Origin: Rhodospirillales bacterium
GTDB lineage: Bacteria > Pseudomonadota > Alphaproteobacteria > Acetobacterales > Acetobacteraceae
Direction of reading: 5' to 3'
Assembly (NCBI GenBank): GCA_017304945.1
Contig: JAFKLG010000112.1
Span: forward strand, 22,794 to 57,379
Length of the DNA: 34,586 nucleotides
Below are positions 1-8,100 of the stretch, piece after piece (position 1 is the first letter of the stretch; every line of letters begins with the position of its first letter). A program made the translations under genes and the position numbers. The notes under the pieces are model-generated. The model made no database searches, was not told the DNA's origin, and worked only from the letters and a program-made list of their open reading frames with translations.

Positions 1-69
1 TCATGGCCGGGCTCGACCCGGCCATCCCCATACCGGGAGGGATGGCCGGGTCGGGCCCGGCCATGACGG
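1..69. repeat. Inverted pair of REP-like palindromes
   Basis: Two copies of a palindromic unit face each other, one at about 1-28 and its reverse complement at about 39-69. Each unit is itself a hairpin, with a core ATGGCCGG arm, a short CTCGA-like centre, and a CCGGCCAT arm. The same unit recurs at 29030-29176 and 34391-34586. A decayed partial copy lies near 99-113. The arrangement resembles the paired REP elements (BIMEs) of other bacteria. Open reading frames across it are artefacts of the repeat. It may act as a transcript end or a mobile non-autonomous repeat, but no RAYT transposase gene is visible in this window. Confidence 0.75.
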
Positions 70-110
70 TGGGCGGTGTCCGGCCCCGGCCTGCGTAGGC
101 TCGGCCATGA

Positions 111-150
111 CGGTGGCGCGGTGGCGCGGTGGGACGGTGGCGCGGTGGGA
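111..150. repeat. Octamer tandem repeat (5 x 8 bp)
   Basis: Five consecutive 8-bp units read CGGTGGCG, CGGTGGCG, CGGTGGGA, CGGTGGCG and CGGTGGGA, and a sixth decayed unit starts at 151. It is a short simple-sequence repeat lying between the REP-like pair and the end of the small gene at 198-305. Copy number could vary between strains by slippage. No gene is interrupted by it. Confidence 0.8.
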
Positions 151-197
151 CGGTATCCGGCCCCGACAGACGGGGGCCGCTGCGACCGGCGGTCGGA

Positions 198-305
198 TCA
201 GCGGGCGCGCCGCCAGGACGCGAAAATCCGCACCCCCTCGACCGCCACGACCATGCTCGCCAGTGCGGCGGCCGTGCCCATGCTCAGCTCGATCCAGTAC
301 TGCAT
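198..305 (-). CDS. Candidate 35-aa single-pass membrane microprotein
   Basis: An ATG at 305 opens a 35-codon frame ending in TGA at 198-200. The peptide starts MQYWIEL, has a hydrophobic stretch at about residues 7-22, and ends in the basic tail WRRAR, which suggests one inner-membrane span with the C-terminus in the cytoplasm. Nearly every third codon position is G or C, as in the flanking real genes. A weak AGGGA lies about 8 bases before the start. An FNR-type box (376-389) and a plausible -10 element lie upstream in the right orientation. I do not recognise the family. Known small proteins of this size under FNR control include accessory subunits of terminal oxidases (CydX-type), but the sequence is not an obvious match. 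The call rests on codon use, the predicted span and the regulatory site. Confidence 0.5.
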   Translation of the reverse strand: MQYWIELSMGTAAALASMVVAVEGVRIFASWRRAR

Positions 306-350
306 CTCGACGGTCCCTGCTGCTGTTTTGATTGGGCATCAGCCTACCAG

Positions 351-389
351 ACAGTAAGGTCCGAATCCAGACGTTTTGACCTGGATCAA
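351..389 (-). promoter_or_regulatory. FNR-type box and -10 element before the microprotein
   Basis: Positions 376-389 read TTGAC-CTGG-ATCAA, which differs from the FNR/ANR consensus TTGAT-N4-ATCAA at one base. On the minus strand a TACTGT hexamer (351-356) could be the -10 element. A transcript starting near 341-344 would place the box centre (382.5) close to the -41.5 position typical of FNR class II activation, leaving a leader of about 36 bases to the ATG at 305. The box overlaps the stop codon of metW. No plus-strand gene lies nearby that it could serve instead. Confidence 0.55.
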
Positions 390-1024
390 AGCCGCCGAAG
401 CACGAACAATCCCTGCTCGCCGAACAGGTTCGCCAGCCCCGGAAAGCGCCGCCACGGCGCACGGCGCCCCGCATCGTCCACCGCGAGCCAGGTCTCGACC
501 TGGTAGCCCTCCTCGGCACACAGGGCGAAGAAGTCGCGGATCGTGCACGGATGGATGTTGGGCGTCTCGTGCCAGGGCCGGTCCCAGGTCGCGGTCATCG
601 GCATCCGCCCGGTGGACAGCAACTGCCAGCGCACCAGCCAGTGGCCGAAATTCGGGAAGCTCACCACCGCCCGCGTGCCGATGCGCAGCATCTGCGCCAG
701 CACCGCGCGTGGTCGCTCCACCGCCTGCAGGGTGCGCGACAGCACGACGTAGTCGAACGCGCCGTCCGGATAGTGCTGCAGGTCGCTGTCCGCATCGCCG
801 TGCATCACCGGCAACCCGTGCGCGACCGCGCGGGTCGCCTCCGCCATGTCGATCTCGATGCCGCGCGCGTCGCAGCCCTTGGTGCGGAACAGGTGGTCGA
901 TCAGCGTGCCGTCGCCGCACCCGATGTCCAGCACGCGCGACCCCGGCGCGATCATGTCCGCGATCAGCGCGAGGTCGAGCCGCATGTTCTTGGCGACGAA
1001 GCGGACCGGATCATGCGTGCTCAT
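386..1024 (-). CDS. metW: Methionine biosynthesis protein MetW
   Basis: This 212-residue protein is a class I SAM-dependent methyltransferase-fold protein of the MetW family, which partners MetX in homoserine acylation for methionine synthesis. The SAM-binding motif VLDIGCGDGT lies at residues 31-40, followed by an acidic residue in GIEID at the end of strand 2. Family hallmarks include VVSFPNFGHW and a C-terminal LFGEQGLFVL. The length is normal for the family. The ATG at 1022-1024 overlaps the metX stop as ATGA, so translation is probably coupled. The downstream end coincides with an FNR-type box serving the next gene. The exact biochemical role of MetW differs between lineages and cannot be read from the sequence. 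Confidence 0.95.
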   Translation of the reverse strand: MSTHDPVRFVAKNMRLDLALIADMIAPGSRVLDIGCGDGTLIDHLFRTKGCDARGIEIDMAEATRAVAHGLPVMHGDADSDLQHYPDGAFDYVVLSRTLQAVERPRAVLAQMLRIGTRAVVSFPNFGHWLVRWQLLSTGRMPMTATWDRPWHETPNIHPCTIRDFFALCAEEGYQVETWLAVDDAGRRAPWRRFPGLANLFGEQGLFVLRRL

Positions 1025-2193
1025 GTCGTGAGGCCCGCATGCACTGCGCAGCCGCGCAGGAACCCGGCCACGGTGCGATGGAAGTCCGGCTCGTCCAGCA
1101 GGAACGCGTCGTGCCCCTTGTCGGACGGGATCTCCACGAAGGACACGTTCGCGCCGGCGCGGTTCAGCGAGCGCGCGATGGCGCGGCTCTGGCTGGTGGG
1201 GAACAGCCAGTCGGAGGTGAAGGAGACGAGCAGGAAACGCGTGCGCGTGCCGCGGAAGGCGTTCGCCAGGTCCCCCTCGTAGTCGGCGGCGAGGTCGAAA
1301 TAGTCCATCGCGCGGGTGATGGTCAGGTAGCTGTTCGCGTCGAAGCGCTGCACGAAAGTGCTGCCCTGGTGGCGAAGATAGCTCTCCACCTCGAACATCT
1401 CACCGAACAGGCTGATCGCTTCGGCATTGTCCTTCGGCGCGCCCTGCAGCCGGCGGCCAAATTTCCGGGTCAGCGCTTCCTCGGACAGATAGGTGATGTG
1501 CGCACACATGCGCGCCACCGCGAGGCCGCGGGCCGGAATGCGCCCGCTCTCCCAGTAGCGGCCGCCCTGCCAGTCGGGATCGGCGAAGATCGCCTGTCGC
1601 CCGACCTCGTGAAAGGCGATGTTCTGCGCCGAATGATGCGCCGCGGTGGCGATCGGCAGCGCCGCGAACACCGCCTCCGGATACAGCGCCGCCCATTCCA
1701 GCACCTGCATCCCGCCCATCGAGCCGCCGACCACGGCGAACAGCCGCGCGATGCCCAAATGCTCGATCAACTGCTTCTGCGCCCGCACCATGTCGCGGAT
1801 GGTGACGGGCGGGAAATCGGTGCCCCAGGGCCGCGCGCCGTCGCCGCCGGCCGTTACGGGCCGGGTCTCACGCGGGCCGGTGCTGCCCATGCAGCCGCCC
1901 AGCACGTTGGCGCAGATGACGAAATACCGGTCCGTGTCGATCGGCTTGCCGGGGCCGACCATCATCTCCCACCAGCCCGGCTTGCCGGTGACCGGCTGGC
2001 GCTCCGCCACGTACTGGTCGCCGGTCAGCGCGTGACAGATCAGGACCGCGTTGCTGCGCGCCGCGTTCAGGCTCCCGTAGGTGCGGAACGCAACGGTGTG
2101 GTTCGGCAGCGTCGTGCCGCATTCCAGCGTGAACGGCGACTCGAAACGCACACTTGCGTGCTCGATCTTCGCCAGTGCATCGGTCTGAACCAT
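1021..2193 (-). CDS. metX: Homoserine O-acetyltransferase MetX
   Basis: This 390-residue alpha/beta-hydrolase-fold enzyme acylates homoserine, the first committed step of methionine synthesis in the cytoplasm. The nucleophile elbow VVGGSMGGMQ gives Ser158, and the remaining triad members are Asp328 in FTSDWLFP and His361 in DKGHDAFLLD. The segment GGCMGSTGPRE and the DFPPVTIRDMVRAQ region are typical of MetX. Whether the donor is acetyl-CoA or succinyl-CoA cannot be decided safely by eye. The start was chosen at the ATG giving MVQTDALAKIEHASVRF, because the open frame further upstream runs into the divergent chorismate mutase gene. It is the first gene of a metX-metW pair with a 4-bp overlap. 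The 100-bp divergent spacer must hold promoters for both sides. Confidence 0.95.
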   Translation of the reverse strand: MVQTDALAKIEHASVRFESPFTLECGTTLPNHTVAFRTYGSLNAARSNAVLICHALTGDQYVAERQPVTGKPGWWEMMVGPGKPIDTDRYFVICANVLGGCMGSTGPRETRPVTAGGDGARPWGTDFPPVTIRDMVRAQKQLIEHLGIARLFAVVGGSMGGMQVLEWAALYPEAVFAALPIATAAHHSAQNIAFHEVGRQAIFADPDWQGGRYWESGRIPARGLAVARMCAHITYLSEEALTRKFGRRLQGAPKDNAEAISLFGEMFEVESYLRHQGSTFVQRFDANSYLTITRAMDYFDLAADYEGDLANAFRGTRTRFLLVSFTSDWLFPTSQSRAIARSLNRAGANVSFVEIPSDKGHDAFLLDEPDFHRTVAGFLRGCAVHAGLTT

Positions 2194-2293
2194 CGCGTCG
2201 AGTGCATAGGACCTGTGCCGGGGCCCCGCAACCGCCGGGTTTGCAGGGCAGCGACCATCGGCTAGTAGTTCCGACCCCCTTTTTGCCAGAGCG

Positions 2294-3199
2294 ATGCCCC
2301 AGATCTCTCCGCCTGCCGAGTCTTCGCCTGCCGACAGCGCCGAAGCGCCGCCGGCCGCCCAGGATGGCTGGCCGGGGGGGCTGCCCGCACTCCGCGCCGA
2401 ACTCGACCGCATCGACGACCAGATCCACGCTTTGCTGCGGGAACGCGCACGCGTGGTCGAGCACGTCGCCCGCTCGGGCAAGCCGGCTGCCTTCCGGCCG
2501 GGGCGCGAGGCCTCGATCGTCCGCCGGCTGCTGCGCCAGCATGACGGCCGCCTCCCCCGCCTGACCCTGTTCCGCATCTGGCGCGAAATGCTTGCCGGCA
2601 CCACCGGCATGCAGGCGAATTTCCTGGTCGCGGTGGCCGCCGGCAGCACCGGCGACAACCTCTCCCAGCTCGCCCGCGAGCATTTCGGCGCACTCACCCC
2701 GCTCCGCGTGCTCGGCAGCGCCGGACAGGCGCTGCATGAGGTCCGTACCGGCGCGGCCTCGGTCGCCGTGCTGCCGCTGCCCACCGACGGCGATGCCCCG
2801 CGCGACGCCTGGTGGACCAGCCTGCAGCAGCGCGACCAGCGGCTGTACATCATCGCCCGCCTGCCGTTCTGGACCGCGCGCCCCGAAGGGGCCCCCACCG
2901 CCCAGGCCCTGGTCGTCGCCGCCAGCGCACCGGATCCGAGTGGGGAAGACCGCGCGTTCCTGAGCTTCGAACTCGACGCCGAAACCAGCCGCGCGCGGAT
3001 CGCGAGCGAACTCACCAGCGCCGGCTTCGCCCCCGTCTCGATCGTGCTGTGCCGCCCCCCCGGCGCGCCGGACGCCCAGGTGCTGGTCGAGGTGGAGGGC
3101 GCCGTACCCGAAGGCGACACCCGCCTCGCGGCCCTCCCGCTCTTCCGTCACACCCTCCTGCTCGGAGGCTACGCGATCCCGGTGGGAGCCGACGCATGA
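2294..3199 (+). CDS. Chorismate mutase with degenerate PDT/ACT-like tail
   Basis: This 301-residue protein begins with a Pro/Ala-rich leader, then an AroQ-type chorismate mutase domain (about residues 30-105; LRAELDRIDDQIHALL, then RPGREASIVRRLL), which would convert chorismate to prephenate. The remaining 190 residues resemble a worn prephenate dehydratase region followed by an ACT-like segment (about 217-285, from RAFLSFELD to VEVEGAV). The dehydratase TRF catalytic motif appears to be replaced (TAQALVVAAS), and no clear dehydratase ENS motif is seen. I therefore infer mutase activity with a regulatory tail, not a working P-protein, so a separate pheA would be needed. Its stop overlaps the hisC start as ATGA. 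The ATG at 2294 has no strong ribosome-binding site. Confidence 0.85.
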   Translation: MPQISPPAESSPADSAEAPPAAQDGWPGGLPALRAELDRIDDQIHALLRERARVVEHVARSGKPAAFRPGREASIVRRLLRQHDGRLPRLTLFRIWREMLAGTTGMQANFLVAVAAGSTGDNLSQLAREHFGALTPLRVLGSAGQALHEVRTGAASVAVLPLPTDGDAPRDAWWTSLQQRDQRLYIIARLPFWTARPEGAPTAQALVVAASAPDPSGEDRAFLSFELDAETSRARIASELTSAGFAPVSIVLCRPPGAPDAQVLVEVEGAVPEGDTRLAALPLFRHTLLLGGYAIPVGADA

Positions 3200-4290
3200 C
3201 TGGACCGCAGCCGCGCCCCGAAGTCCTGGGTGTGCAGCCTTATGTCGGCGGCGAATCCCACCTGCCCGGCGTCAACCGGACGATCAAGCTGTCGTCCAAC
3301 GAGGGCGCGTTCGGCGCACCGCCCGGCGCGCTCGCCGCCTATCACGCGATCGCCGAGGAGATGTTCCGCTACCCGGACGGCGGCGCCGACCGGCTGCGGG
3401 AGGCGATCGGCCGCCGCTTCGGCCTCAACCCCGCGCGGATCGCCTGCGGCACCGGGTCGGACGACCTGATCGGGCTGCTGTGCCATGCCTATGGCGGCGC
3501 GGGACGTGACATCGTCATGTCCGAACACGGGTTCATGATCTACCAGATCGCCGGCACCGCCTCGGGCAGCCGCGTGGTCAAGGCGCCGGAGCGCAACCTG
3601 ACCGCCGATCTCGACGCCATGCTGGCGGCGGTCTCGCCCAGCACGCGCCTCGTGTTCCTGGCCAATCCGAACAACCCGACCGGCACGATGGTGCCGGCGG
3701 ACGACGTCGCCCGCTTCCGCGCCGCGTTGCCGCCCGACATCCTGTTCGTGCTCGATTCCGCCTACGCCGAATACATCGACCGGTCCGACTACGACGCCGG
3801 CGAGAAACTGGTCGGCGCCACCGACAACACCGTCATGCTGCGGACCTTCTCGAAGGTGTTCGGCATGGGCGGCATGCGGGTCGGCTGGGCCTATGGCCCG
3901 CCCGCCGTGATCGACGTGCTGAACCGGGTGCGGGAGGCGTTCAACGTCTCGGTCCCGGCCCAGGCCGCCGCGATCGCCGCGCTGCAGGAACCCGGCTGGG
4001 TCGAGAAGGTGCGCGACCACAACACGCTCTGGCGTGCCCGCCTCGCGGACGGGCTGCGCGCCGCCGGCATCACCGTCTGGTCGCATGAGGGCAATTTCGT
4101 GCTGGCCGATTTCGGCACGCCCGAAGTGGCCAACGCGGCCGACGCCTTCCTGCGCGGCCGCGGCATCATCGTGCGCAAGGTCGGCGGCTACGGGCTGCCG
4201 CACTGCCTGCGCATCACCGTCGGCACCGCCGACGAGGTCGGCCTGGTGATCGAGACCCTGACCGCGTTCATGGGCCAGCGACGTGGCTGA
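3196..4290 (+). CDS. hisC: HisC-type (histidinol-phosphate/aromatic) aminotransferase
   Basis: This 364-residue fold-type I PLP aminotransferase belongs to the HisC family. The Schiff-base lysine is Lys220 in TFSKVFGMGGMRVGW. NPNNPTG (157-163) and DSAYAEY (187-193) are the usual cofactor-contacting motifs, and the N-terminus has KLSSNEGAFG. Its place between chorismate mutase and TyrA suggests it mainly transaminates aromatic keto acids or prephenate in tyrosine and phenylalanine synthesis. Family members often also accept histidinol phosphate, and the sequence alone does not separate the two. The start ATG overlaps the upstream stop by 4 bp, and its end overlaps tyrA by 8 bp, so the three genes form one translationally coupled operon. 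Confidence 0.92.
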   Translation: MTGPQPRPEVLGVQPYVGGESHLPGVNRTIKLSSNEGAFGAPPGALAAYHAIAEEMFRYPDGGADRLREAIGRRFGLNPARIACGTGSDDLIGLLCHAYGGAGRDIVMSEHGFMIYQIAGTASGSRVVKAPERNLTADLDAMLAAVSPSTRLVFLANPNNPTGTMVPADDVARFRAALPPDILFVLDSAYAEYIDRSDYDAGEKLVGATDNTVMLRTFSKVFGMGGMRVGWAYGPPAVIDVLNRVREAFNVSVPAQAAAIAALQEPGWVEKVRDHNTLWRARLADGLRAAGITVWSHEGNFVLADFGTPEVANAADAFLRGRGIIVRKVGGYGLPHCLRITVGTADEVGLVIETLTAFMGQRRG

Positions 4291-5170
4291 ACCGCTGTTC
4301 CGGCGCCTGGCGCTGGTTGGCATCGGACTGATCGGTTCCTCGGTGGCGCGCATCGCCCGCGAGCGTGGCGACATCGCCGCCGAGATCGTGGTGAACGCCC
4401 GCACCCAGAAGTCGCTCGACCGCGTGATGGAGCTGGGCATCGCCGACCGGGTGGAGCTCGACCCGGCCCGCGCGGTCGCGGGCGCCGACTGCGTCATGCT
4501 CTGCGCCCCGGTCGGCGCCTTCGCGGCGCTGGCCGAGGCGATCGCGCCGGTCCTCTCGCCCGGGGCGATCCTGACCGACGTGGGCTCGACCAAGCAGAGC
4601 GTGATCCGCGACGTCGGGCCGCTGGTGCCGGAACGCGTGCATTTCGTACCCGCGCATCCGCTGGCGGGCACCGAACACTCCGGCCCCGATGCCGGGTTCA
4701 CCACGCTGTTCCAGGGCCGCTGGGCGCTGATCACCCCGCCGCCCGGCACCGACGAGGCGGCCATCGCGAAGGTCGAGGAGCTGTGGCGTCGCTGCGGCTC
4801 GATGACCAGGCGCATGGAGCCGGCGCATCATGACCGGGTGCTGGCGATCGTCTCCCACCTGCCGCACCTGATCGCCTTCACCATCTGCGGCACCGCCGAC
4901 GACCTGGAGGCCGAGAGCCGCCAGGCGGTGCTGAACTTCGCCGCCTCCGGCTTCCGCGACTTCACCCGCATCGCCGCCAGCGATCCGGTGATGTGGCGCG
5001 ACATCTTCCTCAACAACCGCGAGGCGCTGCTGGAGATGCTGGCGCGCTTCACCGAGGACGCGCAGGCGATGGCCCGCGCCGTCCGCTGGGGCGATGCCGC
5101 CTATATCGAGGACAAGGTCGAGCGCGGCCGCAAGATCCGCCGCAGCCTGATCGAACTGAAACAGGCCTGA
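4283..5170 (+). CDS. tyrA: Prephenate/arogenate dehydrogenase TyrA
   Basis: This 295-residue NAD(P)-dependent enzyme oxidatively decarboxylates prephenate or arogenate on the way to tyrosine. The dinucleotide-binding motif GIGLIGSS lies at residues 13-20. DVGSTKQ, HPLAGTEHSGPDAGF and SHLPHLIAF follow in the order expected for TyrA, with the all-alpha dimerisation half at the C-terminus. There is no ACT domain. The start is GTG at 4283, lying inside the 3' end of hisC. The stop is only 9 bp from the convergent autotransporter stop, so the two transcripts must end within or beyond each other. The preference for prephenate over arogenate cannot be told by eye. Confidence 0.95.
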   Translation: MAEPLFRRLALVGIGLIGSSVARIARERGDIAAEIVVNARTQKSLDRVMELGIADRVELDPARAVAGADCVMLCAPVGAFAALAEAIAPVLSPGAILTDVGSTKQSVIRDVGPLVPERVHFVPAHPLAGTEHSGPDAGFTTLFQGRWALITPPPGTDEAAIAKVEELWRRCGSMTRRMEPAHHDRVLAIVSHLPHLIAFTICGTADDLEAESRQAVLNFAASGFRDFTRIAASDPVMWRDIFLNNREALLEMLARFTEDAQAMARAVRWGDAAYIEDKVERGRKIRRSLIELKQA

Positions 5171-5179
5171 CCGCGCCCC

Positions 5180-8100
5180 CTACCAGACCACCCGCACGCC
5201 AGCGGTCACCGTCTGCGCGGTCGCGCTGCCGTTGACCATCCCGGTGTAGCCAGCATAGCCCGAGACCGGCCCCGCCGTGTCCAGCGCCGCCCGCACGCCG
5301 AGCACCGCCCAGTCACGCCCGATCGTCGCGCTCTGCACGCCGAAGGTGCTGCTGGGTGCGCTGACGAACGCGGCACCGATCGTCGCCGCGGTGTCCAGGT
5401 ATTCGTGCAGCCAGCCCACCTGGACCGCCGGCACGATCGACAGGCCCTCGCCCAACGCGAACCGCCGCTCCGCTCGGACGCCGAGCTGGGTCTGCAGGCT
5501 GCCGATGGAGGCGCCGGCGATGGCGAGGTTGCCGGCGCCGCCCTGGCTCTCGGTCAGGCTGCCCTGCGACAGGCCCAGACCGGCCAGCATGAAGCTGGGT
5601 TCCACCTGCCAGGCGCCGACCGGCAGGCGAACCCCGGCGCGCAGGCTGGCGCCACCGCCGGACCCGCCGGTGTCGCCCTTGGCCTGGGCGCCATACAGGC
5701 CCAGCGGGCGGGTCGCCGTGCCCTCGGTGAAGACGCCGCCGGCCTGCGCCTCCAGGAACCCGATGCCGCGCCGGGCACCGCCGTAGACCATGAGTTGCAG
5801 CGCCTGGCCGGTGTAGGAGGCGGCGTTCTTCGCCGAGGTCGACTGGTTGGTGAAGCCGAACGCCGCGCCGGCCAGCAGGTCGGGGCCGAATGCCATGTCC
5901 ACGCCGCCGGCGGCGCCGCCCGTCGAGCTGCTGTAGCCGGCCGTGCCGTTCGATGACACGTCGCCGAACTGGCCGAGGCCGGTGATCCAGATGGTGCGGT
6001 CACCCTCGGTGGTGGCCTGGGCCGATCCGCTCATGCGGCCGCCGCGCCGCGCCTCGAGCTGGTCGGCGATCGCGCCGCTGACCAGGTACCAGTTGTTGCG
6101 GGACACCATCATCGCGTCGCCGTAGATGGTCGGCGCGAGCTGCTCCAGCGTGCCGGGCAATGCGGCGCCGGACAGCAGGTAGAGCGGCGTGTAGGTCGCG
6201 GTCTGCCTCGCGGTCATCGCCACGCCGGCGGCCGGCCGCGCGGCATCGAGGGCGCCGCCCACCGCCGCCTGGTTCGCGGTCTGCGACAGGCCGAGGCTCG
6301 ACAGGTTGCCGAACGCGGCCGGGGTGACGATCAGGTCGATGCCGGTCGGCATGTAGAGCGCGTCGAAGCGGGTTCCGGTCGCGAGCCCCGCCGGCTGCAC
6401 GAGGCCGGTGTATGAGCCGCTGACCCCGCCTTGCGCCGAGACGATCTGGAACGTCTGCCCGAGCGGCGGGGTGTAGGTGTTGGTGGCGCTGCCGCCGAGG
6501 CCGCGGAGCTGCGGGCGCAGCGTGCCGTTGGCGGCATAGCTGCTCGCGCTGCCGGTCAGGATCACGCGGCTGTAGTTGCCGGCTCCGGTGCCGGTCCCCG
6601 AACCGTCGATCTCGAACCGGGAGCTGGAGCGGGCGCCCAGGGTGAGCGGCGCGGTGAAGGTCAGGGTGCCGGGGCTGTTGCCGGGCGCCAGCGTGCCGTC
6701 GATGCGGGTCGGGCTGTGCACGCGGCCGACGCCGCGCAACGTGCCGCTCTCCGCCACGTAGAGGCTGGCGCCGCTGACGTCCCCGTTCACCGAAAGCGTG
6801 CCGGTCGCGGAGCCGCCATTGGTCAGCACGACGTTGCCGAAGGTCGAGAAGGGACCGCCGATCGTGGCCGGGCCGGTGAAGGTCATGGTGTAGGTGCCGG
6901 CGTTCAGCACGCCGCCGCCCTCTTGCACCTGCAGGCTGCGGGCACTGGCGATGGTGCCGAGTGCGAGCAACGTCCCGTTGTTGAAGGTGAGCGCGCCACT
7001 GGCGGCGCCGAGCGCGGCGTCGGATGCGATGGCGAGGGTGGCGCCGCCGCTGACCGTGGTGCCGCCGGCATAGGTGTTGGTCCCGGTCAGTGCCTGGGCG
7101 CCGCCGGTCAGCACGAGTCCTCCGGTGCCGCCGATCGTGCCGCCGAAGCTGCCGCTCGCATTGGTCAGGGTGAGCGTCTGGCCACCGAGGGCGACCGTGC
7201 CGCTGCCGGACAGCGAGGTGATCGCCGCGCCGGCGCTGGTGTTGGAAATGTCGAACGTGCCGTTCACGGCGACGCCGCTGGAGCGCGCGATCTGGCCGCC
7301 GCCAGCCAGCGCCAGCGCCGCCCCGGGCGCGATCGTGGTCGCACCGGTATAGGTGTTGGCCCCGCTCAGCACCTGGACCCCGCCGGCGATCTGCAGCCCG
7401 CCCCCGGTGCCGCCGCTGAGCCCGCCATCCTGCAGCACGCCGGAGAACACGCCGTTGGCGGCGCTGAGGGTGAGGGTCTGGCCACCCAGGGCCACCGTGC
7501 CGGCGCCCGACAGGGTCTGGACCGTGGCGCCGGCCGGAGTGCCGGAGATGTCGAACGTGCCGTTGGCCACCACGCCGGCGGAGCTGGCGATCGTGCCATT
7601 GCCGGCGAGCGCCAGCGTCGCCCCCGGGTCGATCTGGGTGGTGCCGGCATAGGTGTTGGCGCCGGTCAGCACGAAGGTGCCGCTCGCCGCCTCCAGCGTC
7701 GGCACCGTGCAAACGCCGTTCTGGCAGGTGATGGCGGAGGCGATCGGACCGGCCAGGGTCACGGTGCCACGGGTGGAGAGCTGCACGTTCGGGCTGCCCC
7801 CGGTCTGCTCGAACAGGAAGGTGGGCAGGGTGACGCTGCTGCCGGCCTGGATCGCCACCTGGCCCTGGAGCGCGATGGCCGGTGTCGCCTGCGGGTTGTT
7901 GGCCGTGCTCTGCGCCGCGGTGGTGGTATAGCCGATGAAGCCGCTGACCGGGTCGTAGACGATGTCGAAGTAGTTCAGGAACTGGCTGCCGGTGTTGATG
8001 GTCGGTTCAGCCGAGGTCGATTGGGGAACGATGGCGATGCCGTCGGTGGGCGCGTTGATCGTGTTCACCGGGTAGATCGGGCTGAGTCCCGTCGGGTTGG

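Noticed and set aside
376..2265. A 629-codon plus-strand frame across metW and metX
   Set aside because: Arg/Ala-rich with no recognisable motif; the opposite strand encodes intact MetX and MetW with catalytic residues.
2194..2293. A SAM riboswitch in the metX leader
   Set aside because: SAM-II elements precede metX in some alphaproteobacteria, but I could not match the conserved core or pseudoknot here. A covariance-model search would settle it.
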